DNA of 64,000 nucleotides from NCBI RefSeq assembly GCF_003627815.1, contig NZ_CP032698.1, positions 5,704,001-5,768,000 of the forward strand. The letters run 5' to 3'. The stretch comes from Streptomyces hundungensis. Its GTDB lineage: Bacteria > Actinomycetota > Actinomycetes > Streptomycetales > Streptomycetaceae. The translations under genes and the position numbers were made by a program. Every line of letters begins with the position of its first letter. Position 1 is the first letter of the stretch. This document shows, piece after piece, positions 27,129-37,839 of the stretch. The notes under the pieces were generated by a model. The model did no database searches. It was not told where the DNA came from and worked only from the letters and a program-made list of their open reading frames with translations.

Positions 27129-28296
27129 GCGCCGCCAGGACGAGCAGTCCCGCCCCGGCCGCGGGATACAGCGCCGAGAGCGCCATCTGGCCGCCGCTCT
27201 GGGCGAGTTCGGGCCGACTCGTGCCGTGCGGGACCCACCACAGCGCGTACGCGCAGAAGACGGTCCCGAGCAGCGCCCAGCGCGATCGCTCCACGACGAG
27301 CAGCACCACCGCGGGCACGCACCACACCCAGTGGTGCGACCAGGAGACGGGGCTCACCAGGAGCGCCGTCACCGCGCAGGCCACCACCGCCCAGGCCCGC
27401 TCCCCGCGCAGCTCCGCGCGGACGGCGACGGCGAGGCCCAGGGCCGCCGTGAGGGCCGCGGCCACCGTCCACCACGGCCCCGGCTCGCCGGTGTGCAGCA
27501 GCCGGGCCAGCACCCCGCGCAGCGACTGGTTCGCGGTGTCCTCGGCGTGACCGACCCGGCCCGCCTCGAACACCGTCGCCGTCCAAAAACGCAGCGAGTC
27601 GTACGGGAGCACGACGGCGGACGCCACCGTGGCGGCGCAGAACACCGCGGCGGCCCGCACGGTCATGGCCAGCAGGTCCCTGCCGGAGCCGCTCCTCGCC
27701 CGGACGGCCGCGCCGATCAGCAGGAACAGCGCGAACAGGGCCGGGGTGAGCTTCACCGCGGCCGCGAGCCCGATGCCGGTACCGGCCCAGCGGTGGCCCC
27801 GCTCGCGGGTGAGGTCCCACAGCACCGCGACGGCGAGCAGCAGATTGATCTGGCCGTAGCGCAGCGTGGTCCACACCGGTTCGCACCACACGGCGAGCGC
27901 GGCCACCCACAGCGCGGCGCCGGGCCGACGCCGACCGGCCAGCCGCAGCGACAGATGGGCGAGGGCGAGCAGCAGCCCCAGATTGGCGATGGTGGCCAGG
28001 GCCCGCAGCTCCGGGACGCCGCACAGGGTGAGCGGGGTGAACAGCAGCGCCGCGAACGGCGGGTAGGTGGTGGGCAGCCGTGCCTCGGTCGCGCGCATCG
28101 CGTAGAGATCGGCGCCGGCCCGTACGGTCTGGCCCTCGGCCCGATAGACCATCAGGTCGATCATCGAGACCCCGGCAACCCGCTGAGCGGCCCAGAAGAG
28201 CGCGAAGGACAGCAGGCAGACGGCGGCGGCGAGCGGCAGGGGACGGCGGGCCGAGGGGAAGCGGGCAGCGGTGTGTGCGAGCACCTTCACGGTCAC
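27013..28296 (-). CDS. GT87 family polyprenol-phosphate-mannose-type glycosyltransferase
   Basis: About 427 residues with some ten hydrophobic helices. An early extracytoplasmic loop YRAEGQTVRAGADLYAM...PTTYPPFAALLFTPL fits the GT87 (DUF2029) family of GT-C mannosyltransferases, which in actinobacteria build lipoglycans or modify lipids from polyprenyl-phosphate donors. The GTG at 28296 is the first reasonable start before the first helix, but no good ribosome site is seen, so the N-terminus is uncertain. The Arg/Ser/Pro-rich C-terminus overlaps the opposing zinc-protein gene. The gene lies between two identical tRNA-Ala genes. Confidence 0.8.
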   Translation of the reverse strand: MTVKVLAHTAARFPSARRPLPLAAAVCLLSFALFWAAQRVAGVSMIDLMVYRAEGQTVRAGADLYAMRATEARLPTTYPPFAALLFTPLTLCGVPELRALATIANLGLLLALAHLSLRLAGRRRPGAALWVAALAVWCEPVWTTLRYGQINLLLAVAVLWDLTRERGHRWAGTGIGLAAAVKLTPALFALFLLIGAAVRARSGSGRDLLAMTVRAAAVFCAATVASAVVLPYDSLRFWTATVFEAGRVGHAEDTANQSLRGVLARLLHTGEPGPWWTVAAALTAALGLAVAVRAELRGERAWAVVACAVTALLVSPVSWSHHWVWCVPAVVLLVVERSRWALLGTVFCAYALWWVPHGTSRPELAQSGGQMALSALYPAAGAGLLVLAALRPWRRSRSASACSAPPGDGRRSAPPPAPDRSRSGRPL

Positions 28297-28341
28297 GAAG
28301 GTGGACGTTACCGTCCTTCTTCGTACAGAACGGAAACCGAT

Positions 28342-28370
28342 TTGGTGAAGCACCGGGGGGACCGTGTAAT
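28342..28370 (+). promoter_or_regulatory. Promoter of second tRNA-Ala
   Basis: TTGGTG and TGTAAT are spaced by 17 bp, a good vegetative promoter geometry, with the tRNA 43 bp downstream. Confidence 0.5.
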
Positions 28371-28412
28371 GTTCTCGATGTCGCCGCGGGAAACCGGACG
28401 GCAACAAAACAA

Positions 28413-28485
28413 GGGGCTATAGCTCAGTTGGTAGAGCGCCTGCATGGCATGCAGGAGGTCAGGAGTTCAATTCTCCTTAGCTCCA
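28413..28485 (+). tRNA. tRNA-Ala (anticodon GGC), copy 2
   Basis: Identical base for base to the tRNA at 26386-26458, in the same orientation about 2 kb away. CCA is not encoded. Confidence 0.97.
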
Positions 28486-28492
28486 CAGTGAG

Positions 28493-28528
28493 AAGGCGGG
28501 CCATCCGATGATTCGGATGGCCCGCCTT
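28493..28528 (+). terminator. Terminator of tRNA-Ala copy 2
   Basis: A perfect 16-bp stem, AAGGCGGGCCATCCGA with TCGGATGGCCCGCCTT, and a four-base loop directly after the tRNA. Confidence 0.9.
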
Positions 28529-28530
28529 CG

Positions 28531-28564
28531 TGTTGTCCCCCTTGTTGTCCCCGTCGTTGTCCCC
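28531..28564. repeat. Tandem TTGTCCCC repeats beside a tRNA
   Basis: Three TTGTCCCC octamers recur at about 10-12 bp steps right behind the tRNA terminator. On the minus strand the sequence would encode repeated Gly-Asp-Asn, which resembles the tails of some actinobacterial integrases. It could be the relic of an element once inserted at the tRNA. Nothing else is recognised up to 28691. Confidence 0.4.
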
Positions 28565-28691
28565 TCCCCGGGGTCCTCCGGGCCCGAGGTACCTCTTGGG
28601 GAGGCGGGCCCCAAGAAGTACCTCAGCGTGCGCGCGTTCCCTTCAGGACGCGGTAATGATCAGAAACGGTCGAAAGCGGAAATGGAAACGG

Positions 28692-30251
28692 TCAACTCCG
28701 GCCGCTGCCCAGGGCCTTGCGGCTGATCTGGGGGAGCGCGGCCGGGGCCTGCTCGATCCGGAGCGCGAGCGCCGGGCAGCGGCGCACGGCCCGTTGGGCG
28801 CGCCCCCGTAGATGCATCGGCACCGTGGCGTCGGCGACGAGGGGGTAGCCGTCGGGGCCGAGGCGGATCAGCTCCGGCACGATGTCCGCACACAGGCCGT
28901 GGCCCTCGCACAACGTCCAGTCCACCAGCACCTTCTCGCCGCTCGGCACGCCCTCCTCCTGGTAGCCGGGGGCGGGCAGCGGCAGCACGCCGACCGTCGG
29001 CCTGCCGCAGCCCCCGCCCAGCACATGGGCCGCCAGGTCGTCCGTGAATGAGGCCAGAGTCGAGGCGAGGAAGCGGGCCGAGCCGTCGGGGTGCTTGCAG
29101 GCACCGCGGCCCTTCACCGCCCGCGTCACCTCGCGCAGCGCCTCCAGAGCCGCCGGGCCGCCGCCGTTCAGCACATCGGCGAGGCCGCCCGCCGCGGCCG
29201 GAAGCCCCAGTCGGCACGGGCCGCACTGGCCCGCCGTCTCGGCCGCCAGCCAGTTGGCCACCCGCAGCGCCTCGCCGAGTGCACACGTACCCGGACCGAT
29301 CGGCAGGATCGCGCCGGCCCCGAGAGCACCCCCCAGCGCGGAGAGCGAGGCACGCGAGACGGCCGCGTCATGGGCGGCCACCGAGTTCAGCCAGCTGCCG
29401 TGATAGCCGCCGGTCAGGACGCCCTGAGGCAGCGAAGGGGCCCCGGCCAACTGGAGGACATAGCGCAGCGGCACCCCGGTCGGGACCTCGACGACCATCG
29501 GCCGGGCGACCGCCCCGGAGAGCGTCAGCAGCACCGTGCCCGGCTCGGTCGGCTCGCCGGTGTTGCAAAAACGCTGCGGGCCGAGCCGGGCGGCCACCGC
29601 GAGCTGGGCGAACGTCTCGGCGTTGGACAGCAGCGTCGGGGCGCCGCCGACACCCGAATCGGCGGCCCGTTCGCGGCGTCCGGGCGGCAGGGCGGGCCCG
29701 CCGTCGACGGCCCGGATCACCGCGGAGGCTTCGCCGGACACCATGCGCTCGGGGGTGCGCACCACCCGCGCGCGCAGGGCCGGCCCGCGCTTGTCGGTGA
29801 GGCCGCGCTCGGCGAGGGCCGCGCGGATCGAGGCCTCCGTGGAATCACGGGTGACGGCGACGACCAGGGTGCGGGCACCGAGCGCCTCAGCGGCCAGCAG
29901 AGCGCCGTCCAGGACGAGATGGGGGGCCCGGCACACCAGGACGGTGTCCTTGCGGCAGGCGGGCTCGCCCTCGCTGGCGTTGACGACGACGACCGGGCGT
30001 ATCCCGCGCCGGATCGCGGCGGAGGCCACCGCGCGCAGTTTGCGGCCGAAGGGAAAACCGGCGCCGCCGCGACCGTTCAGGGAGATGTCGTCGGCGAGCT
30101 TGGCCAGCCGTTCGCCGTCGACCGGTTTCAGCGGGCCGTGCACCTTCAGGTGCATCGGCAGGGCCAGGCGCTCGACGAGATCGAAGCCCGCCGTCAAATG
30201 GGGCAGGCCCACGACGCGGACCTCGGGAACATCGGGGAGGGGCGTGTTCAT
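28692..30251 (-). CDS. NuoF-like flavoprotein fused to a 3Fe-4S-type ferredoxin
   Basis: A 519-residue predicted NAD(P)H-ferredoxin electron-transfer protein. Residues 30-400 match the complex I 51-kDa/NuoF family with RGGAGFPFGRK (61-71) and NASEGEPA (91-98), the FMN/NADH sites, and an SLBB-like part near 250-300. In the Fe-S region the family uses C-x2-C-x2-C-x38/39-C. Here residue 340 is Ala while C343, C346 and C385 remain. From about 438 a ferredoxin domain follows with C448, C454 and C492-P. The ATG has GGAG seven bases upstream. It lies 28 bp after the stop of a heme-type membrane protein, so the two probably work together. Confidence 0.85.
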   Translation of the reverse strand: MNTPLPDVPEVRVVGLPHLTAGFDLVERLALPMHLKVHGPLKPVDGERLAKLADDISLNGRGGAGFPFGRKLRAVASAAIRRGIRPVVVVNASEGEPACRKDTVLVCRAPHLVLDGALLAAEALGARTLVVAVTRDSTEASIRAALAERGLTDKRGPALRARVVRTPERMVSGEASAVIRAVDGGPALPPGRRERAADSGVGGAPTLLSNAETFAQLAVAARLGPQRFCNTGEPTEPGTVLLTLSGAVARPMVVEVPTGVPLRYVLQLAGAPSLPQGVLTGGYHGSWLNSVAAHDAAVSRASLSALGGALGAGAILPIGPGTCALGEALRVANWLAAETAGQCGPCRLGLPAAAGGLADVLNGGGPAALEALREVTRAVKGRGACKHPDGSARFLASTLASFTDDLAAHVLGGGCGRPTVGVLPLPAPGYQEEGVPSGEKVLVDWTLCEGHGLCADIVPELIRLGPDGYPLVADATVPMHLRGRAQRAVRRCPALALRIEQAPAALPQISRKALGSGRS

Positions 30252-30279
30252 GGTCGTACTCCTGCTGTTGCGGGCACCG

Positions 30280-31467
30280 TCACGGGCGTTCTTCCGAGGA
30301 GCCCGGCTGTGTGTGCCAGGGCTCGCCGGCGGCCGGCGGCTGATAGGGCGTGGACGGCGCGGAAGCGGGCAGCGACTCCGGAGGGCGCGGCGAGGGCGCC
30401 GGCCAGCGGGGGCCCGCGGGTGCGGTGGGGGCGAGGGACACCGCGCGGTAGCCGGCCGAGATGCCGGTGCCCGCACCGCTGGGGGCCGCCTCGGAGGGCC
30501 GGTAGCGGGGCAGCGCCTCATGCGGGGGCTCATACCGTGCCCCCTCGAACTGCCGCGCCTCTTCGAGGACTTCGTGGCGAGGGCCGCCACCACGTAGTGG
30601 TTGTGTCGGCTGCGCCTCATAAGAGGTTTCGTACGGCGTCGCGTACGCGGCCTCGTAGGAGGGCGGCTGGTGCGGCGGCATCGCGGACGTCTCGTACGTG
30701 GGCGGAGTTGTGGGCCGTGGCGGTACGGGGACTTCCGCGAGCTCGCTCTCCGGGCGCGGCCGGAAGGAGGCGAGGCGGGCGGCGATGCGGCGCTTGACCG
30801 GGCGTGGCAGCGCGCGTACGGCCAGCGCGCCGGCGACTCCCGCAAGGCTCAGGGCGTACATGGTGACGACCCAGGCGGCCGGCGGTCGCCCCGCGTACAG
30901 GCCGTGCACCAGCGCCGAGCACCAGGCCGGATAGGCGAGCATGTGCACCGCGCGCCAGCGCGCCGCGATGCGGCCCGGGGTGGTGAAGGCGCTGCGCATC
31001 GCGCCCGTGGCGGCCGTGAGGACCATCAGGACCCCGGCGAGCGACCCGAAGCCGATGAGGCCGGAGGAGCCGGTCAGGCCGAGCCCGAACGGCACCACGG
31101 CACCCAGCAGACCCACGTGGCCGAGCGCGATTTTGACGGTGACGTGCAGCAGGAGGAAGCCGATGGAGGCCACGGCGGTCGCCCGGTGGACGCCCTGGGC
31201 CAGCAGGCGGTCGCGCGGGGTGAGGAACAGCCGGTCGGTGGCGAGCAGGCCCCAGGCGACGGAGGCCGTCAGGGAGACCAGGGACAGGACACCGGAGGTG
31301 AAGTCCACGGCGGCGCGCAGGGCCCCCGACGAGAGGAGGGCGAGCGGCGGTATGAGCAGGGCGACGACGCCCAGTGCGGCGGCGGAGAGTCCGCCCCTGC
31401 GGGCCGGACGGCCCCGGGCGGGATTGTGGCGCGGATGGTGCGGGTTGAGCGGATTGCGAGGTTTCAT
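30280..31467 (-). CDS. Ferric-reductase/cytochrome-b-like membrane protein with long disordered tail
   Basis: A 395-residue protein. Residues 25-225 contain about six helices with paired histidines (VHRATAV, LLLHVTVKIALGH, RAVHMLAY, LVHGLY) suited to bind two b hemes, as in ferric-reductase-like transmembrane domains. From about 240 onward the chain is Pro/Tyr/Glu-rich with YET and SYEA-type repeats and no cofactor domain. The missing flavin module is presumably supplied by the NuoF-ferredoxin protein encoded next. The ATG is preceded by GGAG. The redox acceptor is unknown. Confidence 0.82.
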   Translation of the reverse strand: MKPRNPLNPHHPRHNPARGRPARRGGLSAAALGVVALLIPPLALLSSGALRAAVDFTSGVLSLVSLTASVAWGLLATDRLFLTPRDRLLAQGVHRATAVASIGFLLLHVTVKIALGHVGLLGAVVPFGLGLTGSSGLIGFGSLAGVLMVLTAATGAMRSAFTTPGRIAARWRAVHMLAYPAWCSALVHGLYAGRPPAAWVVTMYALSLAGVAGALAVRALPRPVKRRIAARLASFRPRPESELAEVPVPPRPTTPPTYETSAMPPHQPPSYEAAYATPYETSYEAQPTQPLRGGGPRHEVLEEARQFEGARYEPPHEALPRYRPSEAAPSGAGTGISAGYRAVSLAPTAPAGPRWPAPSPRPPESLPASAPSTPYQPPAAGEPWHTQPGSSEERP

Positions 31468-31662
31468 GGTGGGGCGACTCCGAGTGGTTCGGCAAAGCGG
31501 TCCCGTGGCGGCATGCTAGGTCGCCCCATACCAGCCAGTACGGGGTTTGAACGGTTGCCCCAGTAGAGGGCGGTACGCGGAGTAACCTCGCCCCGGCACC
31601 CCCCACGGCCGGGTTCCGGAACCCCCCACGGGTACTTCGTGCGGGCCTTGTGGGGCCTGCGG

Positions 31663-31668
31663 TACCCT
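31663..31668 (+). promoter_or_regulatory. -10 hexamer TACCCT before leuS leader ORF
   Basis: TACCCT sits six bases before the ATG of the leader peptide. This places the transcript start at about 31675, on the ATG itself. Confidence 0.55.
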
Positions 31669-31674
31669 GACGCC

Positions 31675-31713
31675 ATGCGTGCCGTACGCCTTCTGCTTAG
31701 CGAGCCGCGCTGA
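31675..31713 (+). CDS. leuS leader peptide (MRAVRLLLSEPR)
   Basis: A 12-codon ORF with three consecutive leucine codons, CTT-CTG-CTT (31690-31698). CTT is rare in such G+C-rich genomes. No ribosome site precedes it and a -10 hexamer ends six bases before the ATG, so it is probably translated from a leaderless mRNA. A T-tract terminator follows 45 bp later, before leuS. This is the arrangement of ribosome-mediated attenuation, where leucyl-tRNA shortage would stall the ribosome on the Leu codons and let transcription continue. Confidence 0.75.
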   Translation: MRAVRLLLSEPR

Positions 31714-31719
31714 ACACTC

Positions 31720-31782
31720 CCGACCGATGAAGAGATCCGGTCGGACTCGGCGCGGCGCCCCCTCCTGTGCGAGGGGTTTTTT
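31720..31782 (+). terminator. leuS attenuator: alternative hairpin plus T-tract terminator
   Basis: CCGACCG (31720-31726) pairs with CGGTCGG (31738-31744). Downstream CCCCTC (31759-31764) and GAGGGG (31771-31776) form a hairpin followed by six T (31777-31782), a rare feature in this genome. CCGCGC at the end of the leader ORF can also pair with GCGCGG at 31750-31755, so mutually exclusive structures are possible. Confidence 0.75.
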
Positions 31783-31860
31783 CGTTTGGCGATTCGATGG
31801 CGGATCGACGGACGAACGCTCGTAACCGCTGGCAGAGACGATCGATGGAGCTTTGAGGAC

Positions 31861-34734
<2,874 letters not shown>

Positions 34735-34763
34735 CGGCCGAAGCGGCACTGGGGCTTTCCCCT

Positions 34764-34806
34764 ACGGGCAGGTTGGGGGTTCCACGGGAACCCACGGCCT
34801 GCCCGT
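34764..34806 (+). terminator. Two-tier hairpin after leuS
   Basis: ACGGGCAGG (34764-34772) pairs with CCTGCCCGT (34798-34806), enclosing a second stem GGGTTCC-acg-GGAACCC. It lies 30 bp past the leuS stop. Confidence 0.75.
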
Positions 34807-34853
34807 TCCGTTTACGGTGGAGAGGACGAAGCCGACCGACCGAGGGGACGTTC

Positions 34854-35528
34854 ATGGAAGCCGCGATCCTGATCATGGCGCTGCTGTTCGTCGCCTTCGT
34901 GGCGCTCGGTGTGTACGTGACGGTCAAGGCGGTCGGCGCCGCCAAGCGCGGAGTGGAGCGCACGGTCACCCAGGCCCGCAGGACGGTCGAGGACACCGCG
35001 CTGCGCGCCAAGAGCGTGGGCCAGCCCGGCGTAGCGGGCCACCTCGCCCAGCTGCGGCTCTCTCTGCGCACCTCGATGCGGGCCACCCAGGAGGCGCTGC
35101 ACGCGCGCCTGGCCGAGGACGAGTCGCTGAGGGAGTCCATCGCCCTCTTCGAGCGGCTCAGCGCGCACGGCCATGAACTGGACGACGAGCTGAGGCGCCT
35201 GGAGCGCGAGCCCGACAAGCGCAGGACCGCCGAACGCATGCCGGAGCTCCGCGAGCGCACCGAGCGGATCACGCACTCCGCCGATTCGCTGCGCTGGGCG
35301 GCCCGGGACCGGGCCCGGCAGTTCGCCGACGACGACCTCGCCGCGCTCGGCCAGCAGATCGAGATGGAGTCGGGCGCCCTGCGCGACTGGTCGACCAAGG
35401 GGCCGACCACGGGCGAACCCGCGTCCTGGGACGCCCTTTCGGACACCCCGGGCCCGGCGATAGACGCGGCGAAGCCGCCGGTGACCTACCCATGGCAGAA
35501 GGCACCCCGCCCCGAAGCCACGAGTTGA
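34854..35528 (+). CDS. Membrane-anchored coiled-coil protein
   Basis: A 224-residue protein of unknown function. An N-terminal membrane helix (about 4-28) is followed by a long charged helical region (35-170) rich in Arg/Glu/Leu, e.g. FERLSAHGHELDDELRRLE, typical of coiled coil, and a Pro-rich C-terminus. No catalytic motif. The ATG has GAGGGGA upstream. It stands alone between leuS and degV on the same strand. Confidence 0.75.
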   Translation: MEAAILIMALLFVAFVALGVYVTVKAVGAAKRGVERTVTQARRTVEDTALRAKSVGQPGVAGHLAQLRLSLRTSMRATQEALHARLAEDESLRESIALFERLSAHGHELDDELRRLEREPDKRRTAERMPELRERTERITHSADSLRWAARDRARQFADDDLAALGQQIEMESGALRDWSTKGPTTGEPASWDALSDTPGPAIDAAKPPVTYPWQKAPRPEATS

Positions 35529-35629
35529 GCCCGTGAACACCAGGTCGAAGCGCTGGTGCAGCCCGGTCGGAGCTGACCCGAACTGATCATTGCGCCAGGG
35601 CCGGACTGCCGCGCGGCGGCATCGGCGGG

Positions 35630-35635
35630 TAACCT
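35630..35635 (+). promoter_or_regulatory. -10 hexamer TAACCT, leaderless degV start
   Basis: TAACCT lies seven bases before the degV ATG, with no ribosome site. Confidence 0.5.
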
Positions 35636-35642
35636 CCCGCTC

Positions 35643-36488
35643 ATGTCCCGCCATGTCGCGATCGTCACCGATTCCACGGCCTATCTGCCGCCGCAGACGA
35701 TGGAGCGGCACAGCATCACCGCAGTGCCGTTGACCGTCGTCCTGGGGGACCAGGCGTTGGAGGAGGGCACGGAGATCTCGGCCCGCTCGCTGGCGCTCGC
35801 CCTGCAAAAAAGACGCCCCGTCACCACGTCCCGGCCCAGCCCCGAGGTGTTCGCGGCCGCCTACCGCAAGGCCGCCGACGCGGGAGCGACCGAGATCGTC
35901 TCCCTCCATCTGTCGGCCGAGTTCTCCGGAACCTACGATGCCGCGGTGCTGGCCGCCCGGCAGGCCCCCGTGCCGGTGCGTGTGGTCGACACCGGGATGG
36001 TCGCGATGGCCCTCGGCTTCTGCGCCCTGGCCGCGGCCGAAGTCGCCGACGCGGGAGGCAGTCTCGACGAGGCGGTGGCCGCCGCGGAGAAACGAGCCGG
36101 CGCGACCTCCGCCTTCTTCTACGTCGACACCCTGGACTTTCTGCGCCGCGGTGGCCGGATCGGGGCCGCGCAAGCCCTGCTCGGCTCGGCCCTCGCCGTC
36201 AAGCCGCTCCTCCAGCTCGACGGCGGCCGGATCGACCTGCTGGAGAAGGTGCGCACCGCCTCCAAGGCCATCGCACGGCTCGAGGAGATCGTGGTCGAGC
36301 GGGCGGGGAGCAGCCCGGTCGACATCGCGGTTCACCATCTCGCGGCACCGGACCGCGCCGCCACCCTCGCCGAGCGGCTACGGGCGCGCGTACCGGGCCT
36401 GGTCGACCTGCACACGAGCGAGGTCGGAGCGGTGATCGGGGCACATACGGGGCCGGGTCTACTGGGGGCCATCGTCTCGCCGCGCTGA
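35643..36488 (+). CDS. DegV family fatty-acid-binding protein
   Basis: A 281-residue two-domain protein. The DSTAYL motif at the N-terminus, TSRPSPEVF at about 62 and LHLSAEFSGTYDAA match DegV/FakB proteins, which bind a fatty acid for phosphorylation by a FakA-type kinase. No FakA gene is in the window. The helical insert and LRRGGRIG segment are intact. It precedes comEA/comEC, an order seen in related genomes. Confidence 0.92.
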   Translation: MSRHVAIVTDSTAYLPPQTMERHSITAVPLTVVLGDQALEEGTEISARSLALALQKRRPVTTSRPSPEVFAAAYRKAADAGATEIVSLHLSAEFSGTYDAAVLAARQAPVPVRVVDTGMVAMALGFCALAAAEVADAGGSLDEAVAAAEKRAGATSAFFYVDTLDFLRRGGRIGAAQALLGSALAVKPLLQLDGGRIDLLEKVRTASKAIARLEEIVVERAGSSPVDIAVHHLAAPDRAATLAERLRARVPGLVDLHTSEVGAVIGAHTGPGLLGAIVSPR

Positions 36489-36617
36489 GCGGGGCCGACT
36501 CACCGAGCACTTCGAGGGGGCCTGTCTGCGGGCGTCCTCCGGCCGCCCTCACCCCCCCAACTGGCTACCACCGCTCGTTCCTCCGGCCGTCCTCGCCCCC
36601 TCTTACGGGTGACCGAG

Positions 36618-36644
36618 TTATCCACAACTGGCCGGTTGTCCACG
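36618..36644 (+). promoter_or_regulatory. Pair of DnaA-box-like sites
   Basis: TTATCCACA (36618-36626) is followed nine bases later by TTGTCCACG (36636-36644). The sites are upstream of comEA in an otherwise featureless 208-bp gap. Confidence 0.5.
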
Positions 36645-36682
36645 GAAATTGAGGGTGATCAGCGGGTTACGCCCGAGGTGTC

Positions 36683-36688
36683 TAGCCT
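36683..36688 (+). promoter_or_regulatory. -10 hexamer TAGCCT, near-leaderless comEA start
   Basis: TAGCCT lies eight bases before the ATG at 36697, with no ribosome site. Confidence 0.4.
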
Positions 36689-36696
36689 CTCGTGAC

Positions 36697-37839
36697 ATGG
36701 CAATCCGATCAGCACGCACCGCCACGAGCGGCCCGGGCCGAGCCCCCGGTTCCGACGGCCGGGCCCGCACGGGCCGCGGTCACCGAAACCGGGCCGCCGC
36801 CCAGGCCCCCGTCACCGTCCTGACCGCCCGCAGGCGCGCGGACGCACTGTTCCTCCCCTCCCCACCGGGCACGGCGGACCCACCGCACGAACCCGTCTCC
36901 CCGACGGCGCGCACCCTCGGCGAGTTGGCCTTCGCGTCCCGCGATGCCCTGACCGAGCCGGTCGACGCCGCCGAACGGCGCGAGGCCGGAGCGCGGGCCG
37001 TCGGGGTACGGGCCGAGCCGGACATTCCTGGGGTACGGGACCGGGCGCTGACGGCGGTACGGGACCGGGTCTTGGCGGCCGTCCGGGAGCGGCTGCCGGT
37101 GTGGGTCCAGACGAGGCTCGGTCTCGCTCCGCGCAGTCTGGCCGCGCTGTGCCTGGTCCTGCTGGTGGCCGCGGGGTTCGCCGTGCACCACTTCTGGTCC
37201 GGGCGCCCCCAGTCCGTACGGGCGCCCGAACGCGTCGAGGGGTCGGAACGCGTCGAGGGGTCGGCACCCCCGCTGTCCGGGGCGAAGAGCGCGGGCAACG
37301 GGACGGGGCCGCCCGGCGCGGGAGGCCCGAGCTCCACCGCCATGCCCCACCCGCTGGCGAATCCGGCGCCGGCGCCAACGGGAGCGCTCGTGGTGGACGT
37401 GGGCGGAAAGGTGCGGCGGCCGGGGATCTACCGGCTGCCCAGCGGATCCCGGGTGGCCGACGCGCTGGCCGCGGCGGGCGGTGTGCGGGACGGCACCGAT
37501 CTGACGAGCCTCAACCGAGCGCGGCCACTCATGGATGGCGAACAGGTGCTGGCCGGGGTGCCGGGTGCGGCTCCCTCGGGGTCGGGCAGTGGTTCCGGTG
37601 GAAGCGGAAGCGGGGGTGGTGGCGCCGCGGGGGGTGGGGGAGCGAGCGGGCCGATCAGTCTCAACTCCGCCTCGGTGGAGCAGTTGGACGGGCTGCCCGG
37701 AGTCGGCCCCGTGCTCGCTCAGCACATCGTGGCCTACCGCGCCCAGCACGGCGGCTTTCGCTCCGTCGATGAACTGCGCGAGGTCCATGGGATCGGCGCG
37801 CGACGGTTCAACGACCTGCAACCCCTGGTGCGGCTGTGA
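36697..37839 (+). CDS. comEA: ComEA-like DNA-binding membrane protein
   Basis: A 380-residue protein. A long basic/Pro-rich cytoplasmic N-terminus leads to one membrane helix (LAALCLVLLVAAGFAVHHFW, near 147-166), a Gly/Ser linker, an SLBB domain (VVDVGGKVRRPGIYRLPSGSRV), a second very Gly/Ser-rich linker, and a C-terminal helix-hairpin-helix pair (INSAS-type LDGLPGVGPVLAQHIV). This is the double-stranded-DNA receptor layout of ComEA, although natural competence is not established in Streptomyces. Its stop overlaps the ComEC start (GTGA). Confidence 0.92.
   Translation: MAIRSARTATSGPGRAPGSDGRARTGRGHRNRAAAQAPVTVLTARRRADALFLPSPPGTADPPHEPVSPTARTLGELAFASRDALTEPVDAAERREAGARAVGVRAEPDIPGVRDRALTAVRDRVLAAVRERLPVWVQTRLGLAPRSLAALCLVLLVAAGFAVHHFWSGRPQSVRAPERVEGSERVEGSAPPLSGAKSAGNGTGPPGAGGPSSTAMPHPLANPAPAPTGALVVDVGGKVRRPGIYRLPSGSRVADALAAAGGVRDGTDLTSLNRARPLMDGEQVLAGVPGAAPSGSGSGSGGSGSGGGGAAGGGGASGPISLNSASVEQLDGLPGVGPVLAQHIVAYRAQHGGFRSVDELREVHGIGARRFNDLQPLVRL

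Noticed and set aside
28297..28407. An N-terminal extension of the GT87 protein to a start at 28407
   Set aside because: The extension would be polar, end against the tRNA and run over its promoter; it has no ribosome site.
31468..31860. A T-box riboswitch upstream of leuS
   Set aside because: No T-box-like conserved bulge or specifier hairpin was found, and the region is short; the Leu-codon leader ORF and T-tract terminator explain it better.
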